DNA of 53,270 nt from DATCLS01 sp036563805. GTDB taxonomy: Bacteria; Actinomycetota; Acidimicrobiia; Acidimicrobiales; VFJN01. The DNA lies in the NCBI GenBank assembly GCA_036563805.1, contig DATCLS010000085.1, forward strand, positions 1 to 53,270, written 5' to 3'. The notes beneath the pieces are model-generated. The model was not told where the DNA came from, did not search any database, and was given only the letters and a program-made list of their open reading frames with translations. The position numbers and the translations under genes were made by a program. Positions 13,693-21,132 of this stretch are shown one piece after another (within the stretch, counting starts at the first letter, position 1; every line of letters begins with the position of its first letter).

Positions 13693-14544
13693 GTGCGTCG
13701 GGGCCTGGTCGCCAGCCGGCGCCACGCCCGCGAGGCCATCGACGAGGGCCGCGTGACGGTCGCCGGTGCGCCGGCGCTCAAGGCCACCCGGCTGGTGTCG
13801 CCGGACGAGCCGGTGGCGGTGTCCGGCGAGGCCCCCCGGTTCGTGAGCCGGGGCGGCGAGAAGCTGGCCGGCGCGCTCGAGCGCTTCGGCCTCGCCCCGG
13901 CCGTGAGCGGCGCCCGGGTGCTCGACGCCGGGGCGTCGACCGGCGGGTTCGCCGACTGCCTGCTCCAGGCCGGCGCCGCCCACGTCACCGCCGTCGACGT
14001 CGGCTACGGCCAGCTGGCCGAGCGCGTCCGCACCGACCCCCGGGTCGAGGTGCGGGAGCGCACCAACGTCCGCCACCTGGCCCCCGGCGACCTGGGCGAC
14101 CCGTTCGACCTCGTGGTGGCCGACCTGTCGTTCATCTCGCTCCGGACGGTCGCCCCCAACCTCGCCGGCCTGGCCCGGCCGCACGCCGACCTGGTCCTCC
14201 TGGTCAAGCCCCAGTTCGAGGCCGGGCGGGCCGAGGCCACGCGGGGCAAGGGCGTGATCCGCGACCCGGCGGTGTGGCGCCGGGTGCTCGGCGAGGTGGT
14301 TGCCGCGTACCGGGCGGTTGGAACCGTCATGATGGGAGGGATGGCGTCACCCCTGCGAGGTGCCGACGGCAACGTCGAGTTCCTGCTGCACGCCCGCAAG
14401 GGCGCCGCGGGGTCCGCCGGCCCTGCCGCCGACGCCGCTGACGACGACCCCACCGAGGCCGACGCCGCGCCCGCCGGCGGAGCCGGGGCCCTCGACCTCG
14501 ACGCCGTGGTGCGGGAGGCCGTGGTGCGGGAGGCCGGCGCATGA
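13693..14544 (+). CDS. tlyA: TlyA-family rRNA 2'-O-methyltransferase
   Basis: At least 283 aa. It methylates ribose 2'-OH of 16S and 23S rRNA at the subunit interface in the mycobacterial case, where loss gives capreomycin resistance. An S4-like RNA-binding domain (RRGLVASRRHAREAIDEGRVTVAG) leads into the linker SRGGEKL and an FtsJ/RrmJ-type methyltransferase: SAM loop VLDAGASTGGFADCLL, DLSFISL, LLVKPQFE and the C-terminal EFLL. The C-terminal 50 residues are an Ala/Asp/Gly-rich extension. The only canonical in-frame start is GTG 13693, but the family-typical [MT]RRRLDAEL precedes it, encoded from ACG 13663/13666. The true start is therefore probably upstream and non-canonical. The stop overlaps nadK (ATGA). 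Confidence 0.92.
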   Translation: MRRGLVASRRHAREAIDEGRVTVAGAPALKATRLVSPDEPVAVSGEAPRFVSRGGEKLAGALERFGLAPAVSGARVLDAGASTGGFADCLLQAGAAHVTAVDVGYGQLAERVRTDPRVEVRERTNVRHLAPGDLGDPFDLVVADLSFISLRTVAPNLAGLARPHADLVLLVKPQFEAGRAEATRGKGVIRDPAVWRRVLGEVVAAYRAVGTVMMGGMASPLRGADGNVEFLLHARKGAAGSAGPAADAADDDPTEADAAPAGGAGALDLDAVVREAVVREAGA

Positions 14545-15398
14545 CCGCGGTCGGCATCATCCTCCACCACGAGCGCGTCCAGGCGAGCGAGCTGGCCACC
14601 GACGCCATCGCCTGGCTGGCGGAGCGGGGCCACGAGGTCCGCCTGCCGCTGGCCGACGCCCGCCTGGTGGGCCGGCCCGACCTGGGGGCGCCGGAGGCGA
14701 CGTTCGCCCGGGGCCTCGACGTGGCGGTCAGCCTGGGCGGCGACGGCACGATGCTGCGGACGGCGGCGCTGGTGGCCCGCGAGGGCGTGCCGGTCATCGG
14801 CGTGAACGTGGGCCAGCTCGGCTACCTGAACGAGGTCGAGCCCCACGCCATGCGCATGGCGCTCAAGCGTTTCCTGGCCGGGTCGTACGAGATCGAGGAG
14901 CGCATGATGCTCGAAGTGGCGGTGGAGGCCGAGGCCTTCGAGGCCGGCGCCCGCCACCTGGCCCTCAACGAGGCGGTGCTCGAGAAGACGCCGATGGGGC
15001 ACACTGTGCGCCTCGGGGTGAGCGTCGACGGGGAGTCCTTCACCCCCTACGCTGCCGACGGGCTGATCGTCGCCACCCCGACCGGATCGACGGCCTACGC
15101 CTTCTCGGCTCGCGGTCCCATCGTCGAGCCGACCCACCGCTGCCTGCAGTTGACACCGGTGTCACCCCACATGCTGTTCGACCGCTCGATGATCTTCGCT
15201 CCGTCCGCCCTGCTCCGCATCGAGGTGCAGGGGCACCGCCCGGCGACCCTGTCCGTGGACGGCCGCAACCTGGGCATGCTGCGCGAGGGCGACGCCGTGA
15301 CCTGCACCGCGGCCGACGTGGCCGTGCGGTTCGTGACGTTCGGGCCCCGCGACTTTTTGCGCATCCTGAAGTCGAAGTTCGGGCTGGCCGACCGGTAG
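14541..15398 (+). CDS. nadK: NAD kinase
   Basis: 285 aa. It phosphorylates NAD+ (and possibly NADH) with ATP or polyphosphate to NADP(H) in the cytosol. The signature GGDGT (66-70) in VAVSLGGDGTMLRTA, the following NVGQLGYLNEVEP and the NAD-binding DGLIVATPTGSTAYAFSARGP are all present. The C-terminus FGPRDFLRILKSKF is typical. ATG 14541 overlaps the tlyA stop. recN follows after 22 nt. The tlyA-nadK-recN order is conserved in actinobacteria (Rv1694-Rv1696). Confidence 0.96.
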   Translation: MTAVGIILHHERVQASELATDAIAWLAERGHEVRLPLADARLVGRPDLGAPEATFARGLDVAVSLGGDGTMLRTAALVAREGVPVIGVNVGQLGYLNEVEPHAMRMALKRFLAGSYEIEERMMLEVAVEAEAFEAGARHLALNEAVLEKTPMGHTVRLGVSVDGESFTPYAADGLIVATPTGSTAYAFSARGPIVEPTHRCLQLTPVSPHMLFDRSMIFAPSALLRIEVQGHRPATLSVDGRNLGMLREGDAVTCTAADVAVRFVTFGPRDFLRILKSKFGLADR

Positions 15399-15400
15399 GC

Positions 15401-15415
15401 GAGGGGAGGAGGAGG
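15401..15415 (+). promoter_or_regulatory. Extended Shine-Dalgarno of recN
   Basis: GAGGGGAGGAGGAGG ends 5 nt before the recN ATG at 15421. It is one of the strongest ribosome sites in the window, and recN is one of the few genes in this operon that does not overlap its upstream neighbour. Confidence 0.75.
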
Positions 15416-15420
15416 CGACG

Positions 15421-17013
15421 ATGCTGGCCGAGCTGGCGGTTCGTGACCTGGGGGTCATCGCCGAGCTGCGCCTGCTGCTGGGCCCCGGCATGACGGTCGT
15501 GACCGGCGAGACGGGCGCCGGCAAGACGATGGTGGTCGACGCCATCGAGCTGCTGGTCGGCGGGCGGGCCGACCCGGCGCTGGTGCGGACGGGAGCCGAC
15601 GAGGCCTGGGTCGAGGGCCGGTTCGTGAAGCCCGACGGCGAGGAGGTCGTCGTGGGTCGGGCCATCCCCCGCAACGGGCGCAGCCGCGCCTACGTCGACG
15701 GCCGGTTGGCCACCGCCAGCGTGCTGGCCGAGCTGGGGGAGGAGCTGGTCGACCTGCACGGCCAGCACGCCCACCAGTCGCTGCTCCACCCGGCCGCCCA
15801 GCGCGACGCGCTCGATCGGTTCGGGGCGGTCGACCTCGAGCCGCTGCTGGCCGCCCGCCGCGAGATCCAGGCCATCACGGCCGAGCTGGAGTCGCTGGGC
15901 GGCGACGAGCGGGCCCGGGCCCGCGAGCTCGACCTGCTCCGCTACCAGGTGAACGAGATCGATGCCGCCGGGCTGCAGGGCCCCGACGAGGACCGCGAGC
16001 TCGAGGAGCTGGAGGACGCGCTGGCCGACGCCACCGCCCACCGCGAGGCGGCGGCCGTCGCGGTGGAGGCGCTGACCGGCGAGGGCGCGGCGTCCGACGC
16101 CTTGGGCACGGCCGTGGCCGCGCTGGCCGGCCGGGCGCCGTTCGCCGCCCACGAGGAGCGGCTGCGGGCCCTGGCCGCCGAGCTGACCGACGCCGCCGCC
16201 GAGGTGCGGCTGGCGGCCGAGCAGATCGACGAGGACCCGGAGCGCCTGGCCGCGGTGCGCGAGCGCCGTCAGGTGCTGCACGACCTGCGCCGCAAGTACG
16301 GCGAGACGCTGGCCGACGTCATCGCCGAGGGCGAGCGCTTGCGGGCCCGGCTGGCCGAGCTCGAGGACCACGACCGCCGGGCCGAGGAGCTCGACGCCCG
16401 GCTGGCGGCCGCCCGCCAGGCCGAGGCCGCGGCCGCGGCGGCGGTGGGCAAGGCCCGCCGGGCCGCCGCCCCCGAGCTGGCCGAGCGGGTCCAGGTCCAC
16501 CTGGCCGAGCTGGCCATGCCCAACGCCCGCGTCGCCGTGCGGGTGCCCGACGAGGATCCCGGCGACGACGTCGAGCTCCTCCTCGCCGCCAACCCGGGCA
16601 CGCCACCGCTGCCGCTGGCCAAGGTGGCCTCGGGTGGCGAGCTGGCCCGGACCATGCTGGCCTTGCGGCTCGTGCTGACCAGCGCTCCGCCCACGCTCGT
16701 GTTCGACGAGGTCGACGCCGGCATCGGCGGCCAGGCCGCGGTGGCGGTGGGGCGGGCGCTGTCCCGGCTGGCGGCCGAGCGCCAGGTGCTGGTCGTCACC
16801 CACCTGCCCCAGGTGGCCGCGTACGCGGACGCCCAGGTGCGGGTGTCCAAGCAGTCCACCGACTCGTCGACCGTGTCCCACGCCCACCTGCTCGACGACG
16901 GCGAGCGGGTCATCGAGCTGTCCCGCATGCTGTCGGGCCTCCCCGACAGCAACGCCGCGCGCGTGCACGCCATCGAGCTGCTGGCTTCGGCCGCGGGCGA
17001 CCGCGGCCGATGA
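15421..17013 (+). CDS. recN: DNA repair protein RecN
   Basis: 530 aa SMC-like ATPase acting at double-strand breaks. Walker A is GETGAGKT (29-36). The ABC signature is SGGEL (404-408) in KVASGGELARTMLALRLV. Walker B is LVFDEVDAGIGG (Asp429/Glu430), followed by the His switch VVTHLPQVAAYADAQ. Between them lie two coiled-coil arms (about 150-370) rich in E, A, L and R. The Q-loop region HGQHAHQSLLHPAAQRDALDRFG is the RecN hallmark. Length is slightly below the usual 550-590 aa, with a compact coiled coil. Its stop overlaps the steA ATG (ATGA). Confidence 0.96.
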   Translation: MLAELAVRDLGVIAELRLLLGPGMTVVTGETGAGKTMVVDAIELLVGGRADPALVRTGADEAWVEGRFVKPDGEEVVVGRAIPRNGRSRAYVDGRLATASVLAELGEELVDLHGQHAHQSLLHPAAQRDALDRFGAVDLEPLLAARREIQAITAELESLGGDERARARELDLLRYQVNEIDAAGLQGPDEDRELEELEDALADATAHREAAAVAVEALTGEGAASDALGTAVAALAGRAPFAAHEERLRALAAELTDAAAEVRLAAEQIDEDPERLAAVRERRQVLHDLRRKYGETLADVIAEGERLRARLAELEDHDRRAEELDARLAAARQAEAAAAAAVGKARRAAAPELAERVQVHLAELAMPNARVAVRVPDEDPGDDVELLLAANPGTPPLPLAKVASGGELARTMLALRLVLTSAPPTLVFDEVDAGIGGQAAVAVGRALSRLAAERQVLVVTHLPQVAAYADAQVRVSKQSTDSSTVSHAHLLDDGERVIELSRMLSGLPDSNAARVHAIELLASAAGDRGR

Positions 17014-18467
17014 GCGAGCGCCGCCAGGGCCTCGGGCGCGCCGCGCCGGGCGCCGACGAGCCGGCCGGCACCCGCGCCGACCGCGACGCGACCGTCGGCG
17101 GCCGCAACGCCGACGAGCCGGGCGACGGCGGGACCGCCGACGACCATCCCGACGACGAGTCCGGTACCGACGCCGGCCGGCCGGGCGCCGGCCAGGACGA
17201 GAAGGACGAGGCGGGCGACGACGACCGCGAGCCGCCCCCGCAGGGCGAGGTCGCCGGGTCGCCGCCGGCCGGTGGCTGGTGGCGACCCGGCGAGTGGGTG
17301 CCCCGCGCCCTGCGCCGCCGCCTGTCGGAGCGGGCCGAGCGGGTCGACGACGCGCCCATCGAGGGCGTCGCCCGGGTCGACCGCAAGACCAAGCGGCTGG
17401 TGAAGCGGTTGGCCCCCGGCGAGGTGGCGATCATCGACCACGCCGACCTCGACCGGGTGGCGGCCGAGACGCTCGTCGAGGCGGAGCCCGCCGCGGTGGT
17501 GAACGCCGCCCGCTCGATCACCGGCCGCTACCCCAACCTCGGGCCGCTGCTGCTGTGCCAGGCCGGCATCCCGCTGATCGACGACGTCGGCCCCGAGCTG
17601 CTCGAGGTCGTCCACGAGGGCGACCCGGTGGCCGTGGTCGGCGGCGACATCATCGTGGGCGGCGCGGTCGTGGCCTCCGGCACACGGCAGACCACCGAGT
17701 CGGTCGACCAGGCGATGATCGAGGCGCGGGCCAACATCGGCCCCGAGCTCGAGCGCTTCGCCACCAACACCGTCGAGTACGTGCGGGACGAGGTCGGCGT
17801 CCTCACCGGCGACATCGACGTGCCCGACGTCGACGTGGACATCGCCGGCCGGCACGCGCTCATCGTGGTCCGGGGGTTCGACTACAAGGAGGACCTGGCG
17901 CTCCTGCGCCGCTCGGGCTACATCAAGGAGGTCCGCCCGGTCCTCATCGGCGTCGACGGCGGGGCCGACGCCCTCATGGAGATCGGCTTCACGCCCGACA
18001 TCATCATCGGCGACTTCGACTCGGTCACCGAGGAGACGCTGCGGTGCGGGGCCCAGCTGGTCGTCCACGGGTTCGTCGACGGCCGCACGCCGGGCGCCAA
18101 GCGCCTCGACGAGCTGGGGCTCGACTACACGGTGTTCCGGGCGCCGGGCACCAGCGAGGACATCGCCATGTTGCTGGCCGACGCCAAGGGCGCCGACCTG
18201 CTCGTCGCCGTGGGCACGCACTTCAGCATGGTCGAGTTCCTCGACAAGGGCCGGGCCGGCATGGCGTCCACGATCCTGGTACGCATGAAGCTCGGCTCGC
18301 GCCTGGTCGACGCCAAGGGCGTGAGCCGGCTCTACCACCACTCGGTGCGCACGTCCGACTTGTTGTGGCTGATCGTCTCGGCCATCTTCACGCTGGCCGT
18401 GGCCCTCGTCCTGTCCGAGCCGGTGCGGCTCGTGCTCCGCGCCTTCTGGCGCTCCCTCATCTCCTGA
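17010..18467 (+). CDS. steA: SteA, putative cytokinetic ring protein
   Basis: 485 aa. Residues 1 to about 110 are a charged, disordered extension (Asp, Gly, Glu, Arg, Pro). The SteA core follows: RVDRKTKRLVKRLAPGEVAIIDH, AAVVNAARSITGRYPNLGPLLL and GDIIVGGAVVASGTRQT. Then comes a thiamine-pyrophosphokinase-like part (VLIGVDGGADALMEIGFTPDIIIGDFDSVTEETL). A C-terminal TM helix (LLWLIVSAIFTLAVALVL, about 450-470) anchors it. In Corynebacterium SteA and SteB form a pair needed for normal cell separation, with SteA recruited to the divisome. That role is inferred here from homology and gene order. TGATG overlap with steB indicates coupling. The N-terminal extension is longer than I would expect for the family. 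Confidence 0.92.
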   Translation: MSERRQGLGRAAPGADEPAGTRADRDATVGGRNADEPGDGGTADDHPDDESGTDAGRPGAGQDEKDEAGDDDREPPPQGEVAGSPPAGGWWRPGEWVPRALRRRLSERAERVDDAPIEGVARVDRKTKRLVKRLAPGEVAIIDHADLDRVAAETLVEAEPAAVVNAARSITGRYPNLGPLLLCQAGIPLIDDVGPELLEVVHEGDPVAVVGGDIIVGGAVVASGTRQTTESVDQAMIEARANIGPELERFATNTVEYVRDEVGVLTGDIDVPDVDVDIAGRHALIVVRGFDYKEDLALLRRSGYIKEVRPVLIGVDGGADALMEIGFTPDIIIGDFDSVTEETLRCGAQLVVHGFVDGRTPGAKRLDELGLDYTVFRAPGTSEDIAMLLADAKGADLLVAVGTHFSMVEFLDKGRAGMASTILVRMKLGSRLVDAKGVSRLYHHSVRTSDLLWLIVSAIFTLAVALVLSEPVRLVLRAFWRSLIS

Positions 18468-19489
18468 TGATCAGCTTCCGCTTCCACATCGTCTCGCTCA
18501 CCGCGGTGCTGCTCGCGCTCGGCATCGGGCTCGTGCTCGGCACCACGTTCCTCGACGACGCCACCGTCAACACGCTCAAGAACCAGCTGGCCGACCTCGA
18601 GCGCAGCCTCGACGACGCCGGCGAGCGCAACGCCCAGCTCGAGGAGCAGCTCGAGAGCTACGAGCGCGAGTCCACGGCGCTGGAGGAGCAGGTCGGCGAC
18701 CGGCTGTTCGCCGGCCAGCTGACCGACGTGCCCGTCCTGGTCGTCGCCACCCGGGGGGTGGACGAGGAGCAGGTGGGCGGCACCACCCGCGCCCTGCGCC
18801 AGGCCGACGCCGACCTGCTCGGCACGTGGTGGCTCACCGACCGCCTCACCCTCGACGACGAGGACGAGGTGAACGACCTGGGCCGGGCGCTCCAGCTCAG
18901 CACCGACGACACCGACCGGCTGCGCGACAACCTGGCCAACCAGCTCGGCGACGTGCTGTTCGCGGCGTCCGACGCCGGTGGGGAGAACCTCCAGGGCCTG
19001 GCCCGGACCCCGTCGCAGACGGCCGAGGGTGAGCCCGAGGTCGTCGCCCGGCTGCGCGAGGCCGGGTTCGTCGAGTACGAGCTGCCCGAGGGGGCCGACA
19101 GCGACGTCATCGTCCTGCCGCCCGCCGGCCTGCGGATGGTGTTCATCGGCGGCCCCGAGGCCGACGTGCCGCCCGAGCAGGTCGTCATGCCGATCCTCAT
19201 CGAGCTGGCTTCGGACGGGCCCGTCCCGGTCGTGGCGGTCGAGCCGATGATCGACGAGACGGCCGAGAACGACGAGCCGGCGCCCAACCTGGTCGTCGAC
19301 ATCCGAGAAGACGACGACCTGTCCGACCGCGTGTCCACCGTCGACGACATCGACCGGGTGTCGGGCGTCGTCGCCACCGTGCTGGCGGTCGTCGACGCCG
19401 ACCCCGACCCGGGCCCGCCCCGGGTGGGTCACTACGGCCTGGGCGAGGGCGCCCAGGTCATCCCCCCGGTGCCGGAGGAGCGCGAGTGA
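18467..19489 (+). CDS. steB: SteB/MctB-like membrane-anchored protein (copper transporter family)
   Basis: 340 aa. One N-terminal TM helix (FHIVSLTAVLLALGIGLVLG, about 7-26) precedes a coiled coil (LKNQLADLERSLDDAGERNAQLEEQLESYE, about 37-70) and an extracytoplasmic alpha/beta domain. This is the layout of Rv1698 (MctB), first called a copper transporter or outer-membrane channel, and of Corynebacterium SteB, the SteA partner. I see no Cys/Met-rich metal site, so a division role with SteA is the better guess. The C-terminus is acidic and Pro-rich. ATG 18467 overlaps the steA stop. The murJ GTG overlaps its own stop. Confidence 0.9.
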   Translation: MISFRFHIVSLTAVLLALGIGLVLGTTFLDDATVNTLKNQLADLERSLDDAGERNAQLEEQLESYERESTALEEQVGDRLFAGQLTDVPVLVVATRGVDEEQVGGTTRALRQADADLLGTWWLTDRLTLDDEDEVNDLGRALQLSTDDTDRLRDNLANQLGDVLFAASDAGGENLQGLARTPSQTAEGEPEVVARLREAGFVEYELPEGADSDVIVLPPAGLRMVFIGGPEADVPPEQVVMPILIELASDGPVPVVAVEPMIDETAENDEPAPNLVVDIREDDDLSDRVSTVDDIDRVSGVVATVLAVVDADPDPGPPRVGHYGLGEGAQVIPPVPEERE

Positions 19490-21132
19490 AGATCGGCCTC
19501 CGGCCCCCTCTCCGGCCCGGCGGGTCGGGCGGGGGCGCCACGACGACCCGCGCCGCCGCGGGCATGGGGGCGATCACCGCCGTCTCGCGGGTCGTCGGCT
19601 TCGTGCGGGTGCTGGTCATCGCGGCCGTGCTCGGCACGACCTACCTCGGCAACGCCTTCCAGGCGGCCAACTCGCTGTCCAACGTCCTGTTCGAGCTGCT
19701 GGCCGCCGGGGCGCTGTCGGCCGTGCTCGTGCCCACGTTCGTCCGCCTCATCGAGGACGGCGACCACGCCGGCGCCGAGGAGGTGGCCGGACGGGTCCTG
19801 GGCGTCGCCTGGGCCATGCTCGGGACCGTCACGCTGCTCGGCGTCGTCGGCGCCCCCGTCCTGGCCCGGCTTTTGACCGCCGGCGTCGACCCCGACGTGG
19901 CCGCCGACCAGCGGGCGCTCGTCGCCTACCTGCTGCGGTTCTTCGTGCCCCAGGTGCTGCTGTACGCGGCGGGCACGGTCGCCACCGCCGTCCTGTACGC
20001 CAAGCGTCGCTTCGCCATCACCGCCGCCGCCCCCATCGGCAACACCGTCGTGATGGTGGCCGGGCTGGCCGCGTTCCGGGCGCTGGCGGGGCCCGACGCC
20101 GGACTCGACCTGAGCACGGGCGAGCGGCTGTGCCTGGTCGTGGCCGGGACCGGGGGCGTGGTGGCGTTCGTCGGGCTGCTGGTGGCGGCCTGCGAGGCGT
20201 CCGGCTTCCGGCTGCGGCCCCGCCGGCTGCGCGGCGACCGCCGGGTCACCGAGCTGCTGCGCCACTCCGGCTGGGGCGTCGTGCTCCACACGGCCGGCGG
20301 ACTGCTGCTCGGCGCCGCCATCGTGGCCGGCTCGGCGGTCGAGGGCGGCGTCGTCGCCTACCAGGTCGGCTGGGTGATCTTCCTCGCCCCCTACGGGATA
20401 CTGGCCCAGCCGATCCACACCGCCATCCTCCCCGAGCTGGTGACCGAGGCCCGCGAGTCGGGGCCCGGGCAGGTGGGCACGTCGTTGCGCTGGTCGCTCG
20501 AGCGGATGGGCCTGCTCGTGCTGCCCGTCACCGCGGCCATGACCGCCATGGCGCTGCCGGCCATGCGGCTCGTCTCGTTCGGCGAGACGTCGGGCACCGG
20601 CAGCGGGCTGCTCGCCGCGGCGGTGGCCGGGCTCGCCATCGGCCTGTACCCCTACAGCGCCTTCCTGCTGCTGGCCCGGGGGTACTACGCCCTCGACGAC
20701 AGCCGGACCCCCGGCGTCGTGGCCCTCCTGTCCGCCGCCGTCGGCGTGGCCGTGATGGGCGTGGCCGCGCTGGCGTTCGACGGCGCCGCTCGTGTGGCCG
20801 TGCTCGGCCTGGGTCACTCGGCCTGCTACCTGGTCGGCACGCTGATCCTGGGCGTCGGGCTCACCCGCCGGACCGGCGCCTCCCTGATCCCGGCGGCCCT
20901 CGGCCGCATGGCAGGGGTGGCCGGTGCGGTCGGGGTGCTGGCGTGGGCGGCGGCGCGTTGGGTGCAGGGTCCGGACCCTGGCAAGCTGTCCGACCTCGTG
21001 CTCCTGGTCGTCACCGGCGCGGTCGGGGGCCTGCTCGTGGTCGCGGGCTACCGGGCGCTGCGGGTGCCCGGCTCGCTCACCACGCGCGTGCCCGTCGCGC
21101 CGGCCACCGCTCGTCCCGAGGTCCCCACGTGA
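19486..21132 (+). CDS. murJ: MurJ-like lipid II flippase (MviN family)
   Basis: 548 aa polytopic membrane protein of the MOP superfamily with about 14 TM helices. N-terminal hallmark: GMGAITAVSRVVGFVRVLVIAAVLGTTYLGNAFQ followed by NVLFELLAAGALSAVLVPTFVRL. Later comes ARGYYALDDSRTPGVVALLSA, the MurJ TM10-11 signature. It should move lipid-linked peptidoglycan precursor or a similar polyprenyl-linked glycan across the membrane. The extra copy could serve another lipid-linked polymer, since actinobacteria often carry a second mviN near the origin; which one this is cannot be told here. It is coupled to steB and to the next gene by GTGA overlaps. Confidence 0.93.
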   Translation: MKIGLRPPLRPGGSGGGATTTRAAAGMGAITAVSRVVGFVRVLVIAAVLGTTYLGNAFQAANSLSNVLFELLAAGALSAVLVPTFVRLIEDGDHAGAEEVAGRVLGVAWAMLGTVTLLGVVGAPVLARLLTAGVDPDVAADQRALVAYLLRFFVPQVLLYAAGTVATAVLYAKRRFAITAAAPIGNTVVMVAGLAAFRALAGPDAGLDLSTGERLCLVVAGTGGVVAFVGLLVAACEASGFRLRPRRLRGDRRVTELLRHSGWGVVLHTAGGLLLGAAIVAGSAVEGGVVAYQVGWVIFLAPYGILAQPIHTAILPELVTEARESGPGQVGTSLRWSLERMGLLVLPVTAAMTAMALPAMRLVSFGETSGTGSGLLAAAVAGLAIGLYPYSAFLLLARGYYALDDSRTPGVVALLSAAVGVAVMGVAALAFDGAARVAVLGLGHSACYLVGTLILGVGLTRRTGASLIPAALGRMAGVAGAVGVLAWAAARWVQGPDPGKLSDLVLLVVTGAVGGLLVVAGYRALRVPGSLTTRVPVAPATARPEVPT

